A DNA stretch of 12,694 nucleotides from an uncultured Candidatus Peregrinibacteria bacterium (GTDB lineage: Bacteria > Patescibacteriota > Gracilibacteria > CAIRYL01): assembly GCA_903882825.1 (NCBI GenBank), contig CAIRYL010000100.1:1-12694 (forward strand), read 5' to 3'. Below are positions 4,808-11,839 of this stretch, piece after piece. A model generated the notes under the pieces. It saw only the letters and a program-made list of their open reading frames with translations, did not search any database and was not told where the DNA came from. The position numbers and the translations under genes were made by a program. Numbering within the stretch: position 1 is the stretch's first letter; each line of letters starts with the position of its first letter.

Positions 4808-6706
4808 CGAATTTGAGAGAATTAAAATAGATGGATCTAAATCATCTGCAATAAATGATCTTAATGCAATAGTCTTTGGGGTTTTGGATCCAAATGTTTC
4901 TTCACGATCTTTAACTTCTGCCTCTAATACATTTTTAAATTCTTCTAAAAAAGAAATTTCTTTTTTAACATCTGTTATCTCCTGATACCTTTGATACCTA
5001 TTAGAGAAAACCTTTCTCATCGTAACTAATATGAAAAATGTATCATTTTTTATAAAAATATTTTTTATCTCATAGGGATCTAAGAGATGGAAATAAGCAA
5101 TTTTACCACCTAGAAAATTATTATTCATCAGCATCTGTAAATCATGCCCAGCCCCACCATTTTGAAGGATTGGAATAATTTGATTCTTAACTTCATTTTT
5201 TATATCTATATCGACTAATTGCTGGGCTTTCTCTTCGACAAAATTTAAAAAAGTACTCCATTCTGGTTCTTCTTTTCCCCTATAACCCAATGAATAATAA
5301 TCTCCTTTCCATCCCCCGAAGAAATGAGTGTCTTTTCTATGTAAATCTGATGGGAAAGTATTATTCTGTATTAAAATTTCTACATAATCTTTCGCTTCTT
5401 GTAAAATGGAACCTTTATCTTTTTTAAAAAGAGATTCTTTAGAAAAATGCAAAAACATTCCGAAAACATGAAGAATGATAAAAAAGTCGGTATACTCTTT
5501 TGTATCCCACTTTTGTTGTACATCTTTTAAATTTTCAAAAAACTCTTCATCAGAATGATTACTGTAATACCAAAGTTTTTGCCAAGTTTTCTCACTTTCA
5601 GATAATTGAACACTTATTTTCCTCTTTATCTCTATAGTTTCATAATCCGATAAGCTTTCACCCATTAATATTTTCTTCAAAATATCAACTTCAAAATATT
5701 GGCATCCATAGAAGCGATAATAATCATATTTTTTCATACAAGATTTAGAATCTGTTTTATTGGGATCTTTAAAATATTGATTAAAAACCTCAGGAGATAG
5801 TCTTCCACTTTTATATTCAATATATACCATTACAAACTCACACAAAATATTTCCAAGCTCATCATTAGGGTGTTCACTACTTCCTAAAAGCGCTTGAATG
5901 TTGAGATTTTTAAAAAAATATTCAAAAGCAGAAAACGCCTGATTAATAAGTCTCAGATTATTATATCCTGATTGAACAAATACTTTCATTAAAATCGTAT
6001 TTATTTTTTCTGAATACTGCTTTAAAGCTGGGTCACTCGTCTCTTGTACAAAATCTATAATCGCTTCTTCTGGACTCGATTCAATTTTAAATTCTTGTCC
6101 AACAAGTTTTTCCTTCTTTTCGGTATATTCTGTTTTCTTTTTACCATCTGATAATATTTTCTCTTCATCTGCGACAAGAATTATTTTTTGATCTTGAAAT
6201 TCTACTAAATGTGTTAAATATCCCATAAGTTCCGCCATAGGAATACAACAACGCTCTAAATCATCAAAAATTATTATTGTATCTGTAAAACTTCCTAAAA
6301 TATTAATTATATCGCCTTTATCAAAAGGAAGCTTATTTAGAAGATTATTAAGTATAGTGAAAGAGAAATTTGAAATATTTTCCATTTTTTTATTCCAATT
6401 CCAATTAAAGCATGATTTTTTACTTTTTGCATAGCCTTTTAATAGATTGGGAATTATTTTTTCATTGATCTCAGAAGTTTTTGAAAGCCCATATAAGCTA
6501 ATATGGAGGAATTTTTTTTTCTCTTCATTTTCTAAATTGGAAATATATTTTTTTATAAAATGTGTTTTTCCACTCCCCCACGATCCTTTTAAAAGTACTG
6601 CAAAAGGCGTGGAGTTTTTATTATCACAATAATAATTTTTTAAATAATTTTCGATATGGGTATTTTTAGAAATTTCCATGAAAGCTTGCTTAAATATCCC
6701 TTCCAT
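4805..6706 (-). CDS. KAP-family P-loop NTPase (defence-associated type)
   Basis: A 633-residue protein with an N-terminal ATPase core. Walker A is GSWGSGKT (41-48, K47) and Walker B is IIIFDDLER (144-152, D148/D149). The FDDLER form is typical of KAP NTPases. IILVADEEKI (175-184) lies at the sensor position, and KLVGQEFKIE follows (200-209). The rest, about 420 residues, is helical and charged, with no recognised domain and no clear transmembrane segment, unlike many KAP proteins. KAP NTPases include phage-exclusion proteins such as PifA, so a defence role is inferred from family and neighbours. It leads a two-gene unit with the KilA-N protein. An alternative start at M10 (6679) is attractive: MEISKNTHIENYLKNYYC resembles family N-termini, and an extended -10 (TGGGATAAT) would give a short leader to it. 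The first ATG overlaps that -10. The stop is UGA. Confidence 0.82.
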   Translation of the reverse strand: MEGIFKQAFMEISKNTHIENYLKNYYCDNKNSTPFAVLLKGSWGSGKTHFIKKYISNLENEEKKKFLHISLYGLSKTSEINEKIIPNLLKGYAKSKKSCFNWNWNKKMENISNFSFTILNNLLNKLPFDKGDIINILGSFTDTIIIFDDLERCCIPMAELMGYLTHLVEFQDQKIILVADEEKILSDGKKKTEYTEKKEKLVGQEFKIESSPEEAIIDFVQETSDPALKQYSEKINTILMKVFVQSGYNNLRLINQAFSAFEYFFKNLNIQALLGSSEHPNDELGNILCEFVMVYIEYKSGRLSPEVFNQYFKDPNKTDSKSCMKKYDYYRFYGCQYFEVDILKKILMGESLSDYETIEIKRKISVQLSESEKTWQKLWYYSNHSDEEFFENLKDVQQKWDTKEYTDFFIILHVFGMFLHFSKESLFKKDKGSILQEAKDYVEILIQNNTFPSDLHRKDTHFFGGWKGDYYSLGYRGKEEPEWSTFLNFVEEKAQQLVDIDIKNEVKNQIIPILQNGGAGHDLQMLMNNNFLGGKIAYFHLLDPYEIKNIFIKNDTFFILVTMRKVFSNRYQRYQEITDVKKEISFLEEFKNVLEAEVKDREETFGSKTPKTIALRSFIADDLDPSILILSNS

Positions 6707-6773
6707 TATCCCAAACCCATTCCCACTTTACCACCACAAAACTCCTCCAACCCCCCGCGCCTTGTTCAAGCGC

Positions 6774-6850
6774 CCCGTCTTTGCGAGCTTGCGAAGCAAT
6801 CCATGCTCCTCTGGATCACTTCGTCGTCGTTCCTCCTCAAAGGTGACGGG
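6774..6850. repeat. Degenerate MITE/REP-type palindrome
   Basis: The outer arms CCCGTC and GACGGG pair. Inside, TTTGCGAGC..GCGAAGCAATCCA faces TGGATCACTTCGTC..CTCAAAGGTGACGGG. The sequence follows the widespread intergenic dyad whose usual form carries TTGCGAGG and GAAGCAATCC in opposite arms. Several positions no longer pair, so it is a decayed copy. A C-rich hairpin (about 6750-6776) precedes it. The rest of 6707-6883 has no gene that I can support. Confidence 0.6.
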
Positions 6851-6883
6851 AGTTTTTACCTCCACAAAAACCTTTTTTCCCTC

Positions 6884-6911
6884 TTGAAAAATGTCGTAAG
6901 TGTATTACAAT
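6884..6911 (+). promoter_or_regulatory. Promoter of the toxin-antitoxin operon with overlapping operator-like site
   Basis: TTGAAA (6884-6889) and TACAAT (6906-6911) are 16 nt apart. TGTATTACA (6901-6909), an odd palindrome, covers the -10 box. Ribbon-helix-helix antitoxins normally repress their own operon from such a site. The leader to the ATG at 6933 would be about 15 nt. Confidence 0.55.
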
Positions 6912-6932
6912 GGTATCACTTTTTCTGTATTT

Positions 6933-7265
6933 ATGATTTCTTCTGTTTCTTCGCAAAAAGTACCACAAAACCCCTTTTCTCTTCGGTTTCGGGAAAGCAC
7001 CAAAAAAAATCTGGAGACCTTTGCACGATGCTCTCGAAGGAGTAAAGCGGATATTGTAAACGAAGCCGTGGAATATTACATTTCCGTGCAAAACCAAAAA
7101 GTGGAAGCATTAAAAAAAATTCTCCCCTCAACCCAGTATTCTCATGAAGAAATTCTGCAACTGCGTAGCCTTTTGGATGCCGGAGAAAACAGCGGAGATC
7201 CTGTTGTAATGCCCAGCATAGAAGAAGTGAAGACATTGGCGAATAAAAAATATAACCGCGCTTAA
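6933..7265 (+). CDS. Ribbon-helix-helix antitoxin (CopG/ParD-like)
   Basis: A 110-residue protein. The ribbon-helix-helix segment lies near residues 15-45: PFSLRFRESTKKNLETFARCSRRSKADIVNEAV, with the beta strand FSLRF and the typical RSKADIVNEA second helix. The C-terminal part is acidic and would wrap the toxin. It binds operator DNA as a dimer and neutralises the ParE toxin encoded immediately downstream, whose ATG shares one base with this stop (TAATG). I chose the ATG at 6933, not the upstream GTG at 6900, because the GTG lies before the predicted -10 box. It is slightly longer than usual ParD proteins (about 80-90). Confidence 0.82.
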   Translation: MISSVSSQKVPQNPFSLRFRESTKKNLETFARCSRRSKADIVNEAVEYYISVQNQKVEALKKILPSTQYSHEEILQLRSLLDAGENSGDPVVMPSIEEVKTLANKKYNRA

Positions 7266-7549
7266 TGGATATAAAACTTTCTCCGCTGGCACGGGAAGAC
7301 CTGGGAGATATATGGCATTACATCGCCTTGGACAATGAAGAAAAGGCAACAGAATTAGTCGTTGCTCTTCAAAAACGTATTCAAGAACTTTCCGATTTTC
7401 CTTCCTTGGGCGTACACCGAAAATGGCTAAAAAAAGATGAACGAATGCTTATTGTGGGAAACTATAATATTTTTTACCGCACCAAACGAGAATTCATCCT
7501 TATCCTGCGTATTCTTCACGGGAATAGAGAAATAAAGGATTTTTTCTAA
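7265..7549 (+). CDS. ParE/RelE-superfamily toxin
   Basis: A 94-residue protein of normal ParE size. Motifs are LSPLAREDLGDIWHYIA at the N-terminus, FPSLGVHRKWLKKDER in the middle, then MLIVGNYNIFYRTKREFILILRILHGNREIKDFF. The vGnYxifYr and iLRilHgnR patterns are those of ParE. ParE toxins poison DNA gyrase, whereas RelE relatives cut mRNA on the ribosome; the motifs here favour ParE. The start overlaps the antitoxin stop by one base, giving translational coupling, the standard antitoxin-first order. The stop lies 3 nt from the convergent chorismate enzyme gene. Confidence 0.88.
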   Translation: MDIKLSPLAREDLGDIWHYIALDNEEKATELVVALQKRIQELSDFPSLGVHRKWLKKDERMLIVGNYNIFYRTKREFILILRILHGNREIKDFF

Positions 7550-7552
7550 ATA

Positions 7553-8902
7553 CTACTCCAACGCTCCCCTTACCCCCTGCGCTTTGTGCAAGGTTTCCTC
7601 GTATTCTTGCTCTGCGTCAGACACCACCGTAAGCCCACCTCCAACGCGCAGTGAAAGCGTTTCTCCCTCTTTTTCAATCGTGCGAATAAGAATATTAAAA
7701 TCCGCTTCGCCAGAAAACGAAATATAGCCAGCAGATCCACAATAAAAATTTCGAGAAGAAATTTCTTCTTCTGCTAAAATTTTCATGGTTTCCACTTTTG
7801 GTGCGCCCGTAATGGTTCCGCCAGGAAATATCGCTTTTATGAGGTCAAAAACCGTTTTTTGGTCGTCTAAAATTCCTACAATATCACTCACCAAATGCAT
7901 TACGCTCGCATAGCGCTCAATACGCCCGAGTTCCGACACTTGCACACTTCCAAATTTTGCAATGCGCCCAAAATCGTTGCGCAACAGGTCTACCAGCATA
8001 ATGTGCTCCGCGTTTTCTTTGGCAGAATTTTTCAGCTCGTCTTCTAAAATTTTGTCTTCCTCTTTATTTTGGCTTCTTTTACGCGTTCCGGCAATAGGCT
8101 GGGTAAAAATGGTATGGTTTTTGGTAAGAGAAAAAAGCCGTTCGGGAGAACAGGATACAAGGGAAAATTTTTCGTGGGCGGTGTTCAGGAAATCCCCAAA
8201 AAACATCATGGGAGCTGGATTTTTTTCTGCCAATGCACAAAAAATATCCCAAGAACGGGAAGATGATTCTGCTGTAAATTTTTGGGAGAAGTTGATTTGG
8301 AAACTTCGCCCCTCCAGAAGCGCTTTTTGACAAGAATGGAAGCGAGCAAAATACTCTTCTTTTTCAATTTCTGGAGTCCATGCAGAAACCTGAGGAACCG
8401 GAATATTGGCTTTTTTTTGAGCATTTTCCAAAATTTTTTGTTGTATCTGTTCGCGTTTTTCCTGAAAATCTCGCTCATTTTTTTCCCAAGAAAAATACCA
8501 TAATTTTTTTGTTTGATGATGAAACACCATTCCTGCTTCATATTCTGCAAAAACCGCAGTGGGAAGAAGAGAATTTATTTTTTTATTTATGGGTATATTT
8601 TCCCATTGCCGAACGCAGTCATACGAAAATGCCCCGCAAAACCCTCCAGTAAACGGAAAAGGAATATTTTTTGGAATACTTTTCCGCTGTTTTTGTAAGT
8701 CCTCAAATCGGCTTTCTAATGTTTTTAAAAATTCTGTTTCTATATGTTTTGCCGTCCACCATTTTTGTATTGTAAGCGGGAAAAACGAAAATTCTCCGGC
8801 AGAAGTCCCCGAATACAAAAGCATTGAGGATTCTTTTTGGAAAAGAGGGAAAACAGAAAGAGGAGAAGCCCACGAAAGAACACTATAAAAAAACTGCAAC
8901 AC
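7553..8902 (-). CDS. Chorismate-utilising enzyme: anthranilate synthase / aminodeoxychorismate synthase component I
   Basis: A 449-residue member of the TrpE/PabB family. Core motifs: SCSPERLF (250-257), PIAGTRKR (269-276), AEHIMLVDLLRNDFGRI (298-314), VMHLVS (334-339), FPGGTITGAPKVETM (359-373), CGSAGYISF. It converts chorismate to anthranilate or 4-amino-4-deoxychorismate, taking ammonia from a partner amidotransferase (TrpG/PabA) not present here. FPGGTITGAPK, VDLLRND and CGSAGY favour PabB. However the PIKGT lysine of typical PabB is alanine (A271), as in TrpE, so I leave the choice open. The start is a GTG at 8902; a predicted minus-strand promoter (TTGTAA, 18 nt, TACTAT at 8930-8925) would give a 16-nt leader ending in a pyrimidine-rich run. 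The promoter region is shared with the divergent gene at 8999. Confidence 0.85.
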   Translation of the reverse strand: MLQFFYSVLSWASPLSVFPLFQKESSMLLYSGTSAGEFSFFPLTIQKWWTAKHIETEFLKTLESRFEDLQKQRKSIPKNIPFPFTGGFCGAFSYDCVRQWENIPINKKINSLLPTAVFAEYEAGMVFHHQTKKLWYFSWEKNERDFQEKREQIQQKILENAQKKANIPVPQVSAWTPEIEKEEYFARFHSCQKALLEGRSFQINFSQKFTAESSSRSWDIFCALAEKNPAPMMFFGDFLNTAHEKFSLVSCSPERLFSLTKNHTIFTQPIAGTRKRSQNKEEDKILEDELKNSAKENAEHIMLVDLLRNDFGRIAKFGSVQVSELGRIERYASVMHLVSDIVGILDDQKTVFDLIKAIFPGGTITGAPKVETMKILAEEEISSRNFYCGSAGYISFSGEADFNILIRTIEKEGETLSLRVGGGLTVVSDAEQEYEETLHKAQGVRGALE

Positions 8903-8927
8903 GAATAGAAAAAATACCTTTTGTATA

Positions 8928-8938
8928 GTACGGCGTAC
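8928..8938. promoter_or_regulatory. 11-bp palindrome in the divergent promoter region
   Basis: GTACGGCGTAC is a perfect odd palindrome between two divergent genes. It overlaps the predicted -10 of the minus-strand chorismate gene and lies just upstream of the plus-strand -35, so it is placed like a shared operator. No regulator for it is identifiable. Confidence 0.35.
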
Positions 8939-8947
8939 AGAATATGG

Positions 8948-8976
8948 TTTACAAGAAAGAAAAAAAACGGTACAAT
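8948..8976 (+). promoter_or_regulatory. Strong predicted promoter of the unknown gene
   Basis: TTTACA (8948-8953) and TACAAT (8971-8976) are separated by 17 nt. Transcription would start near 8983, leaving a leader of about 16 nt before the ATG at 8999. Confidence 0.7.
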
Positions 8977-8998
8977 AGCCAGAAATTTTACTATTTTT

Positions 8999-9703
8999 AT
9001 GGCAGGAGAAAACGCAGAAACAGGAACAGGAAATAAGGGAAATGAAGTAATACTTTCAGTAGGGGAAGCAAAAGCATTGTATAAGTTATTAGCTCAACAA
9101 GTAGATTGTAATCCAAGCAGAACACCAGAACCACAAGACAACGCTTTATTACAAGCACTACAAGCAAAGCTAGAACAAGATAAGGAAAACTTTCCTGTAG
9201 TCGTGACACAAATATCTGGTACCGATAAACGCAGTGGTGATATGGAGGCGGAGTATACTCCTTCAGAAATAAATTTTATTAGTGATATAAATACCACTAT
9301 AAAACCAGGAGAAAGCATAAATATACCGTATGGGAAAGCAGGAGAAAATAAAGGAACATTAACGGAATACCAACCTGCAAATATAACCCTCCACAATAAT
9401 TCTGGAAAAGAAATTCTTCTGAAAATATCTCCCCAATCTTCAGGCTTTAGAATAGAAGAAAAAGGATTTTTGGGAATAAATCCAAAAATCAACGGAGATA
9501 TTTCTCTTTCTGTATCTTTTAAAAATGGACAATGGAAAAGCGAGGATACAGGATTAAAATGGGGAATTGACAATAATGACAATAATAGGAGTCTTGTTCA
9601 AACGGGTGATTATAAAAACAATCCTCGCTATACGGTACAATACGATTCTACAAAAAATACGCTTACGGTACAACCAGTCGCACCGGTTTTACCAAAACCT
9701 TAA
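8999..9703 (+). CDS. Conserved-looking protein of unknown function
   Basis: I do not recognise this 234-residue protein. There is no signal peptide, cysteine cluster or transmembrane segment. Residues 1-20 are polar and glycine-rich (AGENAETGTGNKGNE). Residues about 20-70 are helical (ILSVGEAKALYKLLAQQV, then ALLQALQAKLEQDK). From about residue 100 on it looks beta-rich, with repeated strand-turn patterns (INTTIKPGESINIPYG, ANITLHNNSGKEILLKI, DISLSVSFKNGQW, YTVQYDSTKNTLTVQPV) and a proline-rich end. The beta part could be a sandwich domain. The ATG at 8999 is chosen because the strong promoter ends just upstream; the frame is open to 8921 but would place codons over the promoter. The stop overlaps the convergent dprA end by 4 nt. 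Confidence 0.75.
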   Translation: MAGENAETGTGNKGNEVILSVGEAKALYKLLAQQVDCNPSRTPEPQDNALLQALQAKLEQDKENFPVVVTQISGTDKRSGDMEAEYTPSEINFISDINTTIKPGESINIPYGKAGENKGTLTEYQPANITLHNNSGKEILLKISPQSSGFRIEEKGFLGINPKINGDISLSVSFKNGQWKSEDTGLKWGIDNNDNNRSLVQTGDYKNNPRYTVQYDSTKNTLTVQPVAPVLPKP

Positions 9704-10779
9704 AATACTCTTCTAAAGCATGAATTCCCTTCGTCTTGTACCCCTCCTCGGAGTGTGAGCATCATCAGGGAAGAGGAAATTTCGGCAGGAGAAAGCCCCG
9801 TCCTTTTCAGAATTTCGTCAAATGGAGTCGCTTCGTTTTGCAGTGCTTCCCATATTTTTTTCTCAACGGTATTTTCGAGTACAAAATGTTGTACTGGTGC
9901 GGTTTTTTGTGAAATTTGATATTCTTCCAAAATATCCGATGGCGTCATTACGAGTTTTGCTTCTCCTTTTTGAATAAGTCTATTGGGTCCTTCTGTAGTT
10001 TTTATACGAATATTTCCAGGAACCGCAAAAACATCTTTCCCCTGTGAAAGTGCTTCATGCGCGGTAATAATGGATCCTGATTTTTCATTTCCTTCTACCA
10101 CCAACACCCCCTGTGCAAATCCAGAAATAAGGCGATTTCGACGAGGAAAATGAAAACTTTCCGGACCGCTCCCCAATGGAAATTCAGAAAATAAAACGCC
10201 ATGCGCTTCAATGCTTTCTGCAAGCGCTCTATGAACAGATGGGTAAATAACATCTATTCCTGTTCCCCAAAACGCAATTGTTCGCCCTCCCGATTGAATC
10301 GCTATTTTATGTGCTTCGGCATCAATCCCCGATGCCATACCCGAAACAATGGTAAATCCTGCTTGTACCAATTCTGGCACAAAATCTTGCACTACTTGTA
10401 TCCCTGATGATGATGGTTTTCTGGTTCCCACTACCGCCAGTGAAAGCCCATCCGAAGGAAGAAGATTTCCTTTTGCAAACAGAAAAACCGGAGCATCTGA
10501 TATTTCTTGTAAAGCTCTCGGAAATATTTCATCTTCGCAAAAAAGTAGCTGTGCCCCAGATTTTTCATACGATTTTTGAATATTTTCAAATGATACATTT
10601 TTTCTTTTTTTTACAAGCGATTCCAAAGATCGAGCAGAAATTCCCGCATTTAAAAATGATTCCGGAGAAAATTGTTCCCACGCCGTGCGAAGATCTCCAA
10701 ACGCTGTTTTTAAAATTTGTATGCGATCAATCGTTAAAAAATCAACCGATGCCCACAAAAGACGAGTATTCAAATCCAT
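9700..10779 (-). CDS. dprA: DNA-protecting protein DprA (Smf)
   Basis: A 359-residue DprA. After an N-terminal helical domain the Rossmann core runs from FPRALQEISDAPVFLFAKG through LAVVGTRKPSSSG, IVSGMASGIDAEAHK, AFWGTGIDVIYPSVHR, FSEFPLGSGP, FPRRNRLISGFAQGVLVVE, SGSIITAHEALSQGKDVFAVPG, and LIQKGEAKLV. A winged-helix C-terminal domain (TPFDEILKRTGLSPAEISSSLMMLTL) follows. DprA binds incoming single-stranded DNA and loads RecA in natural transformation, in the cytosol. All signature segments are present, so it should be functional. I start it at the ATG at 10779: the frame extends to 10890, but those 37 residues are unlike DprA and overlie the promoter region. TTTTTG, 17 nt, TATACT (10806-10801) would give a 15-nt leader. 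Confidence 0.93.
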   Translation of the reverse strand: MDLNTRLLWASVDFLTIDRIQILKTAFGDLRTAWEQFSPESFLNAGISARSLESLVKKRKNVSFENIQKSYEKSGAQLLFCEDEIFPRALQEISDAPVFLFAKGNLLPSDGLSLAVVGTRKPSSSGIQVVQDFVPELVQAGFTIVSGMASGIDAEAHKIAIQSGGRTIAFWGTGIDVIYPSVHRALAESIEAHGVLFSEFPLGSGPESFHFPRRNRLISGFAQGVLVVEGNEKSGSIITAHEALSQGKDVFAVPGNIRIKTTEGPNRLIQKGEAKLVMTPSDILEEYQISQKTAPVQHFVLENTVEKKIWEALQNEATPFDEILKRTGLSPAEISSSLMMLTLRGGVQDEGNSCFRRVF

Positions 10780-10800
10780 AGCTACTACAAAAACAAGAAC

Positions 10801-10829
10801 AGTATAACGTTTTTTAAAAATACCAAAAA
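10801..10829 (-). promoter_or_regulatory. Predicted dprA promoter
   Basis: On the minus strand TTTTTG (10829-10824) and TATACT (10806-10801) are 17 nt apart. The -10 is good and the -35 poor. The predicted start of transcription, about 10794, leaves a U-rich leader of about 15 nt. Confidence 0.4.
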
Positions 10830-10888
10830 CCGAAAAAGCTTTCCCGTTTCCATTCTTTCTGTAAAAATTATTCGGCTTTTTAGAACGC

Positions 10889-11776
10889 ATGGAAAAAACT
10901 TCTCTTTTTTTTCTTCTTTCGGTTTTTGCGGGAAGTTTCTATGCCCTTCAAGGCGCACTCCTCGCAAAATATGCGCGCGCAATGGATGGGCTTTCGGTAG
11001 CGGTATATCGCAATGGATCATTTCTGATTACCATGATCCCCCTTTTATGGTTTGCCGGATGGGAAGAAATTGAAAAAGTACAATACCTATGGCAAACATT
11101 TTTGTTTTCCGGAATATTTGGAGCCGTAGGACTTTCTTTTTCACTCGGCGCTCAAAAATATCTTCCCGTTGGAATTGTTTCGAGTATGAGCCAAATGAGC
11201 CCTTTATTTTTAATTCTCTGGGGAATTCTTTGGAAATCTGAATTTTTAAGTACTGCAGAAATACTTTTTATAGGAATTTTAATAACAGGAGTCATTATTT
11301 TAGTACGTCAAAAACATCATCTTCCTCATTTACAAGAAAAAACCGGAATTGGACTTTCTTTTACCCTTATTTCTGCCATTGGATCGAGCCTAACAGCATT
11401 TTTTATAGACAATGCCGTAGAACAGATGAGCCCTTTTGCCGTTGCCTATTTTTGGGAAGGAAGTATTGCAATATTTGCATTTTTATTCGTGATGATACGA
11501 GAAAAAGCAGGGTTTGGAGATTTTAAACGCGTTTCTTTTGAGAAAATAAAAAAAATCGCATGGGCATCAAGCCCCACCATTTTGGCAAGTGTTGCATTCC
11601 CTTTTGCTATGAGTTTGGGAATAGCAGGACTTGCGGGAAGTATTGTAAATGCCACCGGCGTATTAGTAATAACAGGACTCGGATTTTTGTTTTATAACGA
11701 AAAACTAAAAAAATTACAGATCGTTGGAATCGCCATTATTGTGGTGGGAATGATAGGAATGAAGTTTGTAGGATAA
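10889..11776 (+). CDS. EamA/DMT-family transporter
   Basis: A 295-residue integral membrane protein with about ten hydrophobic helices in two similar halves, the layout of the EamA (drug/metabolite transporter) superfamily. Landmarks are the N-terminal FLLSVFAGSFYALQGALLAKY with GLSVAVYRNGSFLITMIPLLW, SLGAQKYLPVGIVSSMSQMSPLF closing the first repeat, and SLGIAGLAGSIVNATGVLVITGLGFLFYNEKL in the second. The last segment has the usual E-K-L before the final helix. It acts in the cytoplasmic membrane; substrates of the family range from amino acids to nucleotides, and none can be named here. It is divergent from dprA with 109 nt between starts, and has no clear Shine-Dalgarno. The hisF gene follows after 63 nt in the same direction. 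Confidence 0.88.
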   Translation: MEKTSLFFLLSVFAGSFYALQGALLAKYARAMDGLSVAVYRNGSFLITMIPLLWFAGWEEIEKVQYLWQTFLFSGIFGAVGLSFSLGAQKYLPVGIVSSMSQMSPLFLILWGILWKSEFLSTAEILFIGILITGVIILVRQKHHLPHLQEKTGIGLSFTLISAIGSSLTAFFIDNAVEQMSPFAVAYFWEGSIAIFAFLFVMIREKAGFGDFKRVSFEKIKKIAWASSPTILASVAFPFAMSLGIAGLAGSIVNATGVLVITGLGFLFYNEKLKKLQIVGIAIIVVGMIGMKFVG

Positions 11777-11839
11777 AAAGATTGCATAGTTATTTTTGTA
11801 GTTTTCTTGTATTTTAAAATCTCTTTCCTGTTTTTTTAT

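Noticed and set aside
6656..7045. Plus-strand open frame across the KAP 5' end and the repeat region
   Set aside because: It covers the repeat palindrome and conflicts with the antitoxin frame; no family resemblance.
8921..8998. 26-codon upstream extension of the unknown gene from TTG
   Set aside because: It would place codons across the strong promoter at 8948-8976, and the ATG at 8999 fits the short-leader pattern.
10780..10890. 37-residue N-terminal extension of DprA
   Set aside because: The sequence is unlike DprA and overlaps the predicted dprA promoter and the divergent EamA start.
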